NCBI GenBank assembly: GCA_000720805.1
Contig: JODI01000003.1
Location: forward strand, 124,001 to 188,000
From: Streptomyces violaceoruber
Lineage (GTDB): Bacteria > Actinomycetota > Actinomycetes > Streptomycetales > Streptomycetaceae
Direction: 5' to 3'
Length of the DNA: 64,000 nt
Made by a program: the position numbers and the translations under genes. The notes under the pieces were generated by a model. The model was not told the DNA's origin. It worked only from the letters and a program-made list of their open reading frames with translations, and did no database searches. Positions 42,865 to 51,380 of the stretch are shown piece by piece (within the stretch, counting starts at the first letter, position 1; every line of letters starts with the position of its first letter).

Positions 42865-44214
42865 TCAGGCGGCCTCCTCCACGGAGTCCTTGGCGGCGGG
42901 GTCTCCCGAGCGGGGCGCGGGCGGTCGTACGGAGAGCAGGCCGGGCAGGGCGACGAGGGCGACCAGTGCCAGACCCACCGCCAGCCCCACCGCGGGCAGC
43001 ACCGGGAACCGGCCGTCGGGAGCGAAGCCCCGCACGGCGAAGCGGCTCAGCGCGACGACACTCGCGGCCAGAGCGAGCCACAGCGACCAGGTCCGGGCCC
43101 GGTCGGGCCCGGCGCCCGAACGGCCCCGCTCGTACGCGGCCGCCACCCCACGCTCCACCGGCCGCAGCACCACCAGCAAACCCACCATGACGAGCCCGAG
43201 CACCACCAGCCACGGCACCCGCAACGCCCACCACGTCAATGACCCGAACCCGGGCTCGGGTGCGATGCCGGTCAGATAGCAGGCGGCCGCGATCACCAGT
43301 ACGGGCAGCATGTGCCACAGATACAGGGTCATGCTCGCCCCGCCGGCCGGCCGCACCAGCCGCCACACCCGCTCCCGTGCCACCAGCCGCCGTACCGCCG
43401 GCGCCACCAGGAGACACGCCCCCACCTGCGCCACCGCCCACGCCAGCATCGCCGCCGAGGGCGGATTGGTGTTGCTGGGGTGCTGCCCGGTCACCAGGAT
43501 CAGGCTGACGGGGAACGGCCCGAGCGCCACCAGCAGCGCGAACGCCAGCCCACCGCCCGCGGCGAGCAGGGCAGGGACCGCCCGGCCCCCGCCCAGCAGC
43601 CCGTCCCGCCAGCAGAACCCCACCTGGTAGGCGACGCCCCATACCAGCACGTAGTTGAGCAGTCCCACGCACGACGGCTGCCCCGCGACCACGACGGCAT
43701 CGGCCGCCAGCGCGACCGCGCCCATCACGACCGGGACGCGCGGACCCCAGCGCCGATGGGCCGCGTGCAGGACGGGAGTCAGCGCGCTGAGGACGAGATA
43801 CACCGGCAGGAACCAGAACTGCATGGCCAGCGCCCACCCCACCAGCGAGAGCGTGTACGGATCCACGCCCACGCCCGCCGCGATCCCCACGGCGAGCAGC
43901 ACCAGCCCGCTGTACACGCCCGTCGGCAACAGCAGCCGTACCGCCCGTCGGGCCACCCACCCGGCGGCCGTGCCGCCCGCTGCCCGCTCCCGCTCCCAGG
44001 ACCCGCCCGCCGCGTGCCCGCCGGCCAGGAAGAACAGCGGCATGATCTGGAATCCCAGGGTCAGCCACTGGGTCCAGGGCACGGCCGCGAGCAACTCCGG
44101 TGCGCGGATGCCCCCGTCGGGCCCGTGCTCGAGCCCGGTGATCAGCCAGTGCCCGCACACCACGAGCAGGATCGCCCAGGCCCGCAGGAAGTCGACGTAC
44201 CGATCTCTGCCCAT
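42865..44214 (-). CDS. acyltransferase 3 family integral membrane protein
   Basis: A 449-aa membrane protein with about ten spans. Acyltransferase-3 features: MGRDRYVDFLRAWAILLVVC then GHW with the likely catalytic His, LGFQIMPLFFLAGGHAAGGS, and ASMTLYLWHMLPVLVIAAAC. It would move acyl groups to an extracytoplasmic carbohydrate, lipid or peptide; the substrate is unknown. It follows the cyclophilin gene upstream on the same strand but is separated by 123 bases. C-terminal tail is acidic (AAKDSVEEAA). Confidence 0.88.
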   Translation of the reverse strand: MGRDRYVDFLRAWAILLVVCGHWLITGLEHGPDGGIRAPELLAAVPWTQWLTLGFQIMPLFFLAGGHAAGGSWERERAAGGTAAGWVARRAVRLLLPTGVYSGLVLLAVGIAAGVGVDPYTLSLVGWALAMQFWFLPVYLVLSALTPVLHAAHRRWGPRVPVVMGAVALAADAVVVAGQPSCVGLLNYVLVWGVAYQVGFCWRDGLLGGGRAVPALLAAGGGLAFALLVALGPFPVSLILVTGQHPSNTNPPSAAMLAWAVAQVGACLLVAPAVRRLVARERVWRLVRPAGGASMTLYLWHMLPVLVIAAACYLTGIAPEPGFGSLTWWALRVPWLVVLGLVMVGLLVVLRPVERGVAAAYERGRSGAGPDRARTWSLWLALAASVVALSRFAVRGFAPDGRFPVLPAVGLAVGLALVALVALPGLLSVRPPAPRSGDPAAKDSVEEAA

Positions 44215-44320
44215 ACGTCGCGATGCTGCCCCGGCACCCGCGCCACCGGGCCGTTACGCCCATGCCGCAACCAATCCGTGCCCGGTACGTCACCGGCGCG
44301 ACGGCACCAGGGCAGCGGCT

Positions 44321-44442
44321 CACCAGGGCGGTGGGGCATTGCGCCGGTGAGGCACCAGGGGGTGGGGCCATTGCGCCGGTGAGCCACCAGGGCGGCGCGG
44401 GTCATTGCGCCGGTGAGCCACCAGGGCACTGGCTCACCGGCG
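44321..44442. repeat. 32-34-bp tandem repeat
   Basis: Three full units beginning CACCAGGG and ending GCGCCGGTGAG (44321-44352, 44353-44384, 44385-44418) and a partial fourth. It lies in the 440-base gap between the acyltransferase and patatin genes. No gene is supported in this gap. Confidence 0.8.
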
Positions 44443-44566
44443 TGGAAGAACCGTCCGTCGGGCCGGAGTCGGGGAGCGTCAGGGCGTTGACGGCGGCCTC
44501 GGACCGAGCAGGCGGGCGTGCTGCCGGGATGGAGGCGCCCAGCGTGCAGGGCAGCCCTCACTGAAA

Positions 44567-44629
44567 CGGGGACCACTCCCCAATTGCGTGCTAGCGTGCA
44601 GAGGAACAGGAAACGGGGAGTGGTCCCCG
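44567..44629 (+). promoter_or_regulatory. perfect 15-bp inverted repeat flanking a probable promoter of the patatin gene
   Basis: CGGGGACCACTCCCC (44567-44581) and its exact reverse complement GGGGAGTGGTCCCCG (44615-44629), with GTGCTAGCGTG between them (44588-44598), which contains a good -10 hexamer TAGCGT. Each arm is itself a GGGGA-N4-TCCCC half-palindrome, so these look like two operators 48 bp apart around a promoter. GAAACGGGGA also occurs as a direct repeat. The regulator is unknown. Confidence 0.65.
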
Positions 44630-44653
44630 TCAGCGGTCGAGGAGGGGGCGGAC

Positions 44654-45493
44654 GTGGCGGACACGGCACTGGTGTTGGGCGGCGGCGGGCTGACCGCGTA
44701 CGCCTGGCAGGTCGGAGTCCTGGCGGGACTAGCCGACGCCGGGGTGGACCTCGGTGATGCCGATGTGTTCGTCGGCACCTCGGCCGGCTCGCTGCTCGCG
44801 GTGGAACTGGCCGCGGGAGCGGCGCCGGCCGGCCTCTACGCGGAGCAGGTCGCCCGTGAGCGGGCCATGCTGGAGGTGGACTTCACCCTGGCCATGACCG
44901 TCAAGTACTTGTGGGCCGCGCTCGGTTCACGCGATCCGGGCACCGTGGTCAAGCGGCTGAGCAGGCTCGCGCTGAGCGTGCGCGCAGTGTCGGAGGCCGA
45001 GGTCATCGAGAAGATCCGCCCCCAACTACCGGTCCAGCGGTGGCCCGAGAGGCCGGTGCGACTGATCGCGGTGGACGCGCTCACCGGCGAGCCGACCGGC
45101 TTCGGCGCCGACAGCGGGGTCGATTTGGTCCGGGCGGTGGCGGCCAGCTGCGCACTGCCGCCCCTGTTCCCGCCGATCACGGTCGGAGAGGGACGCTGGA
45201 TGGACGGGGGCGTACGCTCCACGGCCAACGCCGACCTGGCCCAGGACTGCCGGCGGGTCGTCGTCCTGGCCCCCATCCCCAAGGGCCCCGGCGCCGTCCC
45301 GAGCACCTCCGACCAGGTGGCCACCCTCGTGGCCGGCGGCACCCGAGCCACCCTCCTGACCCCGGACCGCCCGGCGCGCCGGGCCTTCGGCCGCAACCCC
45401 CTGGACGCCTCCCGCATCCCCGCCGCGGCCCGGGCGGGCCACCGCCAGGCCACGACCCACGCCGAACAGATCCGCACCATCTGGCACGACTGA
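44654..45493 (+). CDS. patatin-like phospholipase
   Basis: A 279-aa cytoplasmic serine hydrolase acting on phospholipids or other acyl esters. Oxyanion loop ALVLGGGGLTAYAWQVG (residues 5-21), nucleophile Ser at about 43 in GTSAGSLLAVELAAG, and catalytic Asp at about 183 in GRWMDGGVRSTANADLA; the Ser-Asp dyad is complete. ProxG motif region ASCALPPLFPPITV. GTG 44654 has GAGGAGGGGG upstream. A perfect inverted repeat surrounds its probable promoter. C-terminal helix RQATTHAEQIRTIW. Confidence 0.92.
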   Translation: MADTALVLGGGGLTAYAWQVGVLAGLADAGVDLGDADVFVGTSAGSLLAVELAAGAAPAGLYAEQVARERAMLEVDFTLAMTVKYLWAALGSRDPGTVVKRLSRLALSVRAVSEAEVIEKIRPQLPVQRWPERPVRLIAVDALTGEPTGFGADSGVDLVRAVAASCALPPLFPPITVGEGRWMDGGVRSTANADLAQDCRRVVVLAPIPKGPGAVPSTSDQVATLVAGGTRATLLTPDRPARRAFGRNPLDASRIPAAARAGHRQATTHAEQIRTIWHD

Positions 45494-45547
45494 CCCTTCG
45501 CCTGCCTGCCGGGGAAGCCCCGCGGATCAGTCGGTCGGGGCAGGGCG

Positions 45548-45806
45548 TCAGGAGGGGGAGGAGGCCGGCACGTTCTGTTCAAGGGCCCAGGAGGCGAGGA
45601 TGCGCAGCCGTTCGTGGGTGGGGGAGCCGGGGAGGGCCGTCCAGACGGTCAGGTGCTGGTCGGGGTCGGGGTCGGTGTTGGCGGAGGGTGTCCCAGTCCA
45701 GGACGAGTTCGCCGACGACCGGATGGTTGAGGGTCTTGGTTCCCACGGTGCGGGCGGCGACGTGGTGTTCGCCCCACCAGCGGGCGAAGTGCTTGTCGGC
45801 CACTAC
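45548..45806 (-). pseudogene. remnant of a MmyB-like XRE-family regulator (C-terminal part, frameshifted)
   Basis: Minus-strand sequence encodes the end of an MmyB-type ligand-binding domain: FARWWGEHHVAARTVGTKTL then NHPVVGELVLDWDTL in one frame, then ANTDPDPDQHLTVWTALPG and THERLRILASWALEQNV in another, ending at TGA 45548-45550. The frame change falls in the GGGGTC microsatellite near 45663-45680. The whole N-terminal HTH part is missing; where it should be lies a 27-bp tandem repeat. It is therefore nonfunctional. Confidence 0.75.
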
Positions 45807-45809
45807 TCC

Positions 45810-45917
45810 GAGCCTCTGCCCGACTGACCGCAGGACGAGCCTCTGCCCGACTGACCGCAGGACGAGCCTCTGCCCGACTGACCGCAGGACGAGCCCCTGC
45901 CCGACTGACCACAGGAC
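45810..45917. repeat. four 27-bp tandem repeats
   Basis: Units at 45810-45836, 45837-45863, 45864-45890 (identical, beginning GAGCCTCTGCCCGACTGACC) and 45891-45917 (two changes). It sits exactly between two decayed genes and replaces the front of the MmyB-like regulator. There are no spacers, so it is not a CRISPR. Confidence 0.92.
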
Positions 45918-45923
45918 GAGCCC

Positions 45924-46443
45924 GTGAACCCGGCCCCCCTTCGCTCTCTCGCGCGGGTGGCGCCGGCCGCCGCCCTGCTGCTGCTCGCGACCGCCTGCAC
46001 CGGCGATCCGCCGTCCTCCACTCCCTCCGAGCCCGCGTCGCCGCGGGCTCGCGACAGCCCCGGCCGACACCGCACCGCCCGGCAGGACAACCGCCATGAA
46101 CATCCGGCTCACCCTCGACGGCCACCACATCGCCGCCACCCTGAACGACGGTGCCACCGCCCGCGACCTCGCCGCCCAGCTCCCCCTCACCCTGGCTGTG
46201 CGCGACTTCCACCAGGCCGAGAAGATCGCCGACCTGCCACGAAAGCTGTCCACCTCCGGCGCCCCGGAGGGCGCCGACCCCAAGGCCGGTGACCTGGCGT
46301 ACTACGCGCCCTGGAACCAGCTCGCCACCTAATACCGTGACGCCCCGTACGCGCATGGCCTGGTCCTCCTCGGGCACATGGCAGACGGCGGCACCGAACA
46401 GCTCGCCACCGCCGACGAGATCACCATCGAAGCCGCGCCCTGA
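45924..46443 (+). pseudogene. decayed lipoprotein with cyclophilin-like fold domain
   Basis: A GTG (45924) opens a lipoprotein signal, SLARVAPAAALLLLATACTG. The reading frame then shifts between about 46040 and 46052: the following ATAPADTAPPGRTTAMNIRL is in another frame and runs into a cyclophilin-like fold domain (GHHIAATLNDGATARDLAAQ, PRKLSTSGAPEGADPKAGDL, AYYAPWNQLAT). An in-frame TAA (46330-46332) interrupts it, and the domain resumes at YRDAPYAHGLVLLGHMADGG up to TGA 46441. So there is one frameshift and one nonsense change. An ATG at 46096 could still yield 78 residues. Confidence 0.75.
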
Positions 46444-46617
46444 CCCACCCCGCGGCTCTGGGCGCCCCCCCGCAGAAGGGGGGAGGACATCCTCCCCTTT
46501 TCGCCCGGTTCAGTCCATGGAACCGTGAACGACGTGGCCGCGCCGCCCGCTGTCCACCGCGACGGCTCCGGCCGCCACCATGATCCGCCGATTTCCACGC
46601 AAGGAGAGACCACACGT

Positions 46618-47874
46618 ATGCCTTCCGCGTCCGGGACCACCCCCGGCAAGCTCCCCTTCGTCGTCTGGGTGCTCGCCGCCGGCACGTTCCTGATGGGGAC
46701 CACCGAGTTCGTCGTCGCCGGCCTGCTGCCGGAGCTGGCCGGTGACCTCGGAGCCAGCGTCTCCCACGCCGGCCTGCTGATCACCGCCTTCGCCATCGGC
46801 ATGATCGTCGGTGCGCCGACCATGGCCATGGCGACCCTGCGCCTTCCGCAGCGCCAGACACTGATCCTGGCCCTGTCCGTGTTCTGCCTCGGACATCTGG
46901 TCGCCGCCCTCAGCACGTCCTTCACGATCGTCCTGGCCGCCCGGGTCGTCACCGCCCTGGCCACCGGAGCGTTCTGGTCCGTCGGCTTCGTCGTCGCCAC
47001 CACCGCCGCGGGACCGCACAACGCCACCCGCGCGACGGGCGTCATGATCGGCGGGCTGACCCTGGCCAACGTCGTCGGCGTGCCGGTCGGCTCCTTCGCC
47101 GGCCAGTTCACCGGCTGGCGTGGCCCCTTCTGGGCCCTGGCCGTCCTCTCCGGGCTCGCCGCCGTATTCATCGGCCGCTTCATCCCGGCCCGGGATCAGC
47201 ACGTCGAGGTGTCCATACGGGACGAGGTCCGGGCCCTGCGTCAGGGCCGGCTGTGGCTGGCGCTCGGCGCCGCGATGCTGATCATGGGCGGGGTCCTGGC
47301 GACGTACACCTATGTCACGCCGCTGCTGACCGACCGCGCGGGCATCCCAGCAGGTGCCGTACCGCTCGTCCTCATCGCCTTCGGCGTGGGCGCGCTGGGC
47401 GGCACCACCATCGGGGGCCGCCTGGGCGACCGACGTCCGATGGTCACCACCATCACCGCCGCCGCGGCCACCGCTCTGGTCCTGCTCCTGATGATCCCGC
47501 TGTCCGGCAACCCGGTGACCGCCACCCTCCTGGTCTTCCTCATGGGTCTGACCGGCTTCACGGTCAACCCGGTGGTCACCGCCCTCGCCATGCGCTTCGC
47601 GGGCGACGCCCCCACCCTCACCTCGGCGCTGACCACCTCCGCCTTCAACACCGGCATCGCCGCCGGATCGGCGATCGCCGGTACGGCCCTGGACTCCTCC
47701 CTCGGCCTGACCGGCCCGCCCCTGGTCGGCACCGTCATCGCCGCCCTCACCCTTCTTCCGCTGATCGCCCTCGCCGTCCACGGCTCTTCCCGCAAGGGCC
47801 GGATCGTCGCCAGGAGCAGCACTCCGACGGACGCGCGACACGACGAGCCCGCGCAGGTGCCGTCGAAGTACTGA
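46618..47874 (+). CDS. MFS drug/sugar efflux transporter (DHA1, Cml/AraJ-like)
   Basis: A 418-aa antiporter with 12 predicted spans. Start region FVVWVLAAGTFLMGTTEFVV then AGLLPELAGDLGASVSHAGL is typical of the Cml/AraJ/YdhP branch; motif A variant appears as GAPTMAMATLRLPQRQTL, and the second half has GGRLGDRRPMV. It exports small molecules, perhaps chloramphenicol-like drugs or sugars. ATG 46618 has AAGGAGAG about 9 nt upstream; an earlier GTG at 46525 lacks this. It follows the decayed lipoprotein gene. The last 25 residues are polar. Confidence 0.9.
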   Translation: MPSASGTTPGKLPFVVWVLAAGTFLMGTTEFVVAGLLPELAGDLGASVSHAGLLITAFAIGMIVGAPTMAMATLRLPQRQTLILALSVFCLGHLVAALSTSFTIVLAARVVTALATGAFWSVGFVVATTAAGPHNATRATGVMIGGLTLANVVGVPVGSFAGQFTGWRGPFWALAVLSGLAAVFIGRFIPARDQHVEVSIRDEVRALRQGRLWLALGAAMLIMGGVLATYTYVTPLLTDRAGIPAGAVPLVLIAFGVGALGGTTIGGRLGDRRPMVTTITAAAATALVLLLMIPLSGNPVTATLLVFLMGLTGFTVNPVVTALAMRFAGDAPTLTSALTTSAFNTGIAAGSAIAGTALDSSLGLTGPPLVGTVIAALTLLPLIALAVHGSSRKGRIVARSSTPTDARHDEPAQVPSKY

Positions 47875-47920
47875 CGCACGCCGGGATCCGCGTAGCGAGC
47901 GAGACGAAGACGAACAGGAC

Positions 47921-47999
47921 GACGTACCGGCGGACAAGCCGATGTACCGGTGGACAAGCCGCGTACCGACGGACAAGCCGACGTACCGACGGAGAAAGG
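47921..47999. repeat. four 19-20-bp tandem repeats
   Basis: Units of the type GACGTACCGGCGGACAAGCC at 47921-47940, 47941-47960, 47961-47979 and 47980-47999, with 1-4 differences. In the 446-base gap after the MFS gene, where no gene is supported. Confidence 0.85.
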
Positions 48000-48082
48000 C
48001 AGTCCGCAGCCCCGACACCACTCGCCGTGCACGCCCGGCGGCCGGCCCGCAGCGCCGTCCGAAGGCCGGCCGAGCTTCCGAA

Positions 48083-48129
48083 ACCTCACCTGGGCACCTC
48101 ACCTGGGCACCTCACCTGGGCACCTCACC
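48083..48129. repeat. 13-bp tandem repeat
   Basis: ACCTCACCTGGGC repeated three times exactly (48083-48121) plus an 8-base partial unit, in the same gap. Confidence 0.9.
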
Positions 48130-48320
48130 GGGACCCCCGACCACGGGCATCCCCATCGGCTTAGCCAGATGTTCGATTCTCGGCCAGGTGCTCGGATCGC
48201 GGCCCGACGCGCTCACCAAGTACGTCCCATTCGGGTGAGTGACTGACGCGTGCTGCGCCTGTCCACCGACGGAGGGGACGACCATGCCGCCAAGGGGTTC
48301 ATCCAAGGGAAAGGATCTCC

Positions 48321-48911
48321 ATGCACCGCGCATTGATCGTCGTCGACGTGCAGAAGGACTTCTGCGAGGGCGGCAGTATTCCGGTGAAGGGTGGCGCGGG
48401 CCGAGCCGTTGCCATCGCCGACCTGGTTCGGCGCGCTGACGGGAGTTACGCGCACATCGTCGCCACCCGCGACCACCACATCGACCCGGGCACCCACTTC
48501 TCCGAGCAACCGGACTTCCAGAACTCCTTTCCCGAGCACTGCGTCGTCGGCGGCGATGGGGGCGAGTTCCACCCGGACTTCGCGCCCGCCGTCACCGCCG
48601 GGGCCATCGACGAGGTTTTCTACAAGGGCGCGTACTCCGCGTCGAAGAGCGGCTTCGAGGGCTCGACCGAGGACGGCACGTCACTGGCCGACTGGCTACG
48701 TGCCCGCGATGTCAGCGATCTCGACGTCGTCGGCATCGCCACCGACCACTGTGTGAAGGCCACCGCGCTCGACGGTGTACGAGCGGGCTTCGCCGTACGC
48801 GTCCTGCTCGACTACACCGCAGGTGTCGCCGCCGACACCACCAGCGCCGCGATCACCGAGCTGCGCCAGGCAGGTGTGGCGCTGAGCGGCGAGCCGGTCG
48901 TCCTCGCCTGA
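48321..48911 (+). CDS. pncA: nicotinamidase / isochorismatase-family hydrolase
   Basis: Converts nicotinamide to nicotinate for NAD salvage; 196 aa. The catalytic triad is visible: Asp 9 in ALIVVDVQKDF, Lys about 103 in EVFYKGAYSASKSGFEG, Cys 144 in IATDHCVKATALDG. Metal ligands in VATRDHHIDPGTHF (Asp-x-His) support nicotinamidase rather than a general isochorismatase. The cis-peptide motif before the Cys is VGIATDHC. ATG 48321 follows AAGGAT-type sequence AAAGGATCTCC. A hairpin follows the stop. Confidence 0.9.
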   Translation: MHRALIVVDVQKDFCEGGSIPVKGGAGRAVAIADLVRRADGSYAHIVATRDHHIDPGTHFSEQPDFQNSFPEHCVVGGDGGEFHPDFAPAVTAGAIDEVFYKGAYSASKSGFEGSTEDGTSLADWLRARDVSDLDVVGIATDHCVKATALDGVRAGFAVRVLLDYTAGVAADTTSAAITELRQAGVALSGEPVVLA

Positions 48912-48932
48912 AACCGCTGAGAGGCCGCTTAT

Positions 48933-48990
48933 CCCCTCCGCCGGCACCCACCTGTTCGCAGCAGGCGCGAGCCGCGCCCCGGCGGAGGGG
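48933..48990 (+). terminator. long-stem hairpin after nicotinamidase
   Basis: Perfect 12-bp arms CCCCTCCGCCGG (48933-48944) and CCGGCGGAGGGG (48979-48990), with an inner CCTG/CAGG pairing, beginning 22 bases after the stop. Probable terminator. Confidence 0.6.
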
Positions 48991-49262
48991 TCCTCACCCT
49001 GACCTCAGCGGACGGGCACGCCAGTTGTCGCCCCGCAACAGCACCACACGGGGCTCAACGACTTGTCCGGCCTGTCAAGGCGATGCTGTGGTGAACGCGT
49101 CGAAGGCGGAGCGGGGCCCCGCCGCACGCCCTCCGGATTGCTCACCACACCGCTCGTGCGCCGGGTTCACGCCCTGACGGCGTCCTTCCGGTTTCCCCCA
49201 CACTGAGGCTGCCGCCGGGTCCCGGGGAGGGCCTCGCGGGTCTCGACACCCATGGGGGGACC
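48991..49262. other. intergenic, nothing recognised
   Basis: About 270 bases with no supportable gene. It should hold the promoter of the following monooxygenase gene, but no clear elements were assigned. Confidence 0.4.
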
Positions 49263-50843
49263 GTGTCGTTTCTGCCTGAGCCCGCACGTCATGCCCGGCC
49301 GCGAGGGGGCGGGGACGTGCAGGTGGTGGTGGTTGGCGCCGGGTTCTCCGGCATCGGTGCCGCTCTCCGGCTTCGCCGGGAGGGCTGGCGCGACATTCTG
49401 GTGCTGGAGAAGGCGTCGCAGCTCGGGGGCACCTGGCGGGAGAACACCTACCCGGGGTGCGCCTGCGATGTCCCGTCCTCGCTGTACTCCTACTCCTTCA
49501 CCCCCAACAGCCGGTGGAGCAGGATCTTCGCCGGGCAGCGGGAGATCCACGACTACCTGCGGACGACCGCGAACCGGTACGGCGTCGACGAGGTGCTGCG
49601 GTGCGGTGTCCGTGTCGTGGAGGCCCGGTGGGACCAGAGCACGGGGCGCTGGCTGGTGCGGACGACCGACGGCGAGTACCGCGCAAGGGTTCTGGTCCTG
49701 GCCACGGGACCGTGGCATGAGCCACGGCGGCTCGTGGTGCCAGGCCTGGGCGAGTTCCCCGGGCCGGTGTTCCACACCGCTGAGTGGGACCACTCGGTGG
49801 AACTCGCCGGTCGGCGCGTGGCCGTCGTCGGCAGTGGCGCCTCCGCTGTCCAGGTCGTCCCGGCCATCCAGGCCCGGACGGCGGCCCTGCACGTCTTCCA
49901 GCGCACCGCGCAGTGGCTGCTGCCCAAGCCCGACCTGCCCGTTCCACCGGCTCTCAACTGGTGTGCGGACCGTCTTCCAGGCATACGGCACACCGTGCGG
50001 GCCGGCCAGTACGGCCTGCAGGAGGGCATCGGCTACGTTCTCCGCCACCCACGGCTGGTAGGACCTCTTGAGGCCGTGGCCCGGGCACATCTGCGACGCA
50101 CGGTCCGTGACCCGGTGCTGCGCGGGGCGCTGACGCCCGACCACCGCCTGGGCTGCAAGCGTCTGTTGACGTCGAGCACGTTCTACCAGGCACTGGTCCA
50201 GCCCCATGTCCACCTCCACCCCACCGCTGTGTCCGCCGTACGCGGCCGGCACCTCATCGGTGCCGACGGCACCACGGTCGAGGCCGACGTGGTGATCACC
50301 GCCACCGGCTTCCGCGTCGGTGAGCCGGCGCTGGCCCGCAGCGTGCACGGCACGACGGGCCGGACGTTGCACGAGACCTGGGCGGAGGACGGTCCTCAGG
50401 CCTACCTCGGCACCAGCGTCACCGGGTTTCCCAATCTCTTTCTCCTCCTGGGCCCCAACCTCCTCTCCGGCTCCACCTCCGCCATCAGCGTGCTCGAAGC
50501 CCAACTCGCCTACCTCGCTGCCGCTCTGAGGCACCTGCGCCGCGAAGGCCACGTCTCCATGGACGTCAGACCAGCTGTCCAGTCCGCCTACAACGCCGCG
50601 GTTCAGGAAGCACTGCGGACCACCGTGTACAACGCGGGCGGCTGCTCCAGCTACTACTTCCACTCCAGCGGTCGCAACACCTTCTGCTGGCCCTGGTCCA
50701 CCGGCCGGCTCATCCGCTCGCTGAATCGCTTCGATGCCGCTGCCTACACCTGCCACGCACCGTCCACCCCTGCTCCGGTGCCCGCACCCCGGTCGGTGGC
50801 GGAGGACATCTTCCCGGCAGGTGACGAAGGAATCACCGCATGA
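49263..50843 (+). CDS. flavin-containing monooxygenase of Baeyer-Villiger type
   Basis: A 526-aa FAD/NADPH enzyme inserting oxygen next to ketones or oxidising heteroatoms. FAD site VVVVGAGFSGIGAALRLRR; LGGTWRENTYPGCACDVPSS typical of BVMO; fingerprint FPGPVFHTAEWDHS fits FxGxxxHxxxW(P/D) exactly; NADPH site VAVVGSGASAVQVVP; ATG region VVITATGFRVG. The GTG start follows GGGGGG. The C-terminal tail (about 500-526) is polar and not conserved-looking. An overlapping ATG (ATGA) at its end shows that it once headed an operon. Its neighbours suggest a lost terpenoid-type locus; substrate unknown. Confidence 0.92.
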   Translation: MSFLPEPARHARPRGGGDVQVVVVGAGFSGIGAALRLRREGWRDILVLEKASQLGGTWRENTYPGCACDVPSSLYSYSFTPNSRWSRIFAGQREIHDYLRTTANRYGVDEVLRCGVRVVEARWDQSTGRWLVRTTDGEYRARVLVLATGPWHEPRRLVVPGLGEFPGPVFHTAEWDHSVELAGRRVAVVGSGASAVQVVPAIQARTAALHVFQRTAQWLLPKPDLPVPPALNWCADRLPGIRHTVRAGQYGLQEGIGYVLRHPRLVGPLEAVARAHLRRTVRDPVLRGALTPDHRLGCKRLLTSSTFYQALVQPHVHLHPTAVSAVRGRHLIGADGTTVEADVVITATGFRVGEPALARSVHGTTGRTLHETWAEDGPQAYLGTSVTGFPNLFLLLGPNLLSGSTSAISVLEAQLAYLAAALRHLRREGHVSMDVRPAVQSAYNAAVQEALRTTVYNAGGCSSYYFHSSGRNTFCWPWSTGRLIRSLNRFDAAAYTCHAPSTPAPVPAPRSVAEDIFPAGDEGITA

Positions 50844-50947
50844 CCCGACAACGCCCCAGGCCACAGCCGTACGACCCGGAACACTCGCACCACTCCCACC
50901 CGCGGGTCCGTGGTGGCTCTGTTCGGGTGCTCACGCGTGGTGGGTGA
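50840..50947 (+). pseudogene. truncated ORF coupled to the monooxygenase
   Basis: ATG 50840 overlaps the monooxygenase stop by 4 nt and opens a 35-codon frame (MTRQRPRPQPYDPEHSHHSH...) that stops at 50945-50947, inside sequence belonging to an opposite-strand gene remnant. The start arrangement is that of a real downstream gene; the rest has probably been deleted at about 50,925. Family not recognised. Confidence 0.5.
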
Positions 50948-51236
50948 GTGCGAGGAGAACGAAGATGTCGGTGAGGACGGGGATGGCGTAGCGCAGGGGG
51001 CGGAGGGCGGCTTGGTCGGAGGGTGAGGCGTATCCGCCGTCGGGATTCTGTTCGCCCAGAAGGTAGCGCAGGCCGCTGTGGACGGTGGGGTGGGTGGGGG
51101 CCGAGCGCGGTGAGGGTGTATGCGGTGCTCATCGGGTCGCTGTCCTCCCCGGGGATCCGGCCCGACCCCCCGTCGGGGCTGGCGGTGACGAGCAGACGCT
51201 GCTGGATGGATTCGATGGCCGGGCCCAGGCGTCCTT
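50931..51236 (-). pseudogene. C-terminal remnant of a squalene-hopene-cyclase/prenyltransferase-repeat protein
   Basis: Minus strand encodes AIESIQQRLLVTASPDGGSG, then EDSDPMSTAYTLTALG in one frame, and after a frame change near 51098-51105 THPTVHSGLRYLLGEQNPDG, GYASPSDQAALRPLRYAIPV and LTDIFVLLALTHHA up to a stop. The QNPDGGY pattern is a terpene-cyclase QW-like repeat. The front of the gene is missing, replaced by an IS fragment. Nonfunctional. Confidence 0.65.
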
Positions 51237-51380
51237 GATGGCTCGAGGGCTTGTCGCCAAGCCCAGGTCGCCCATGACCATGGGGAAGACCGAGCGGTTC
51301 CATCAGACGCTGCGGCGTGAACTGCTCGACGGGCACGGCCCGTTCGCGGACCTGGCCGCCGCGCAGCGGGCGGTGGACGG
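51237..51380 (+). mobile_element. fragment of an IS481/IS3-type transposase (rve core)
   Basis: Encodes RSPMTMGKTERFHQTLRREL and LDGHGPFADLAAAQRAVDG, the end region of an integrase-core (DDE) transposase, where GKTERFHQTL carries the third catalytic acidic residue. Both ends are missing. It abuts the outer IS110 element. Confidence 0.75.

Noticed and set aside
45810..45917. CRISPR array
   Set aside because: The 27-bp units are directly adjacent with no spacers, and no cas genes are present.
44911..45927. 338-codon frame overlapping patatin and the 27-bp repeat
   Set aside because: Out-of-frame shadow of patatin that happens to stay open through the repeats.
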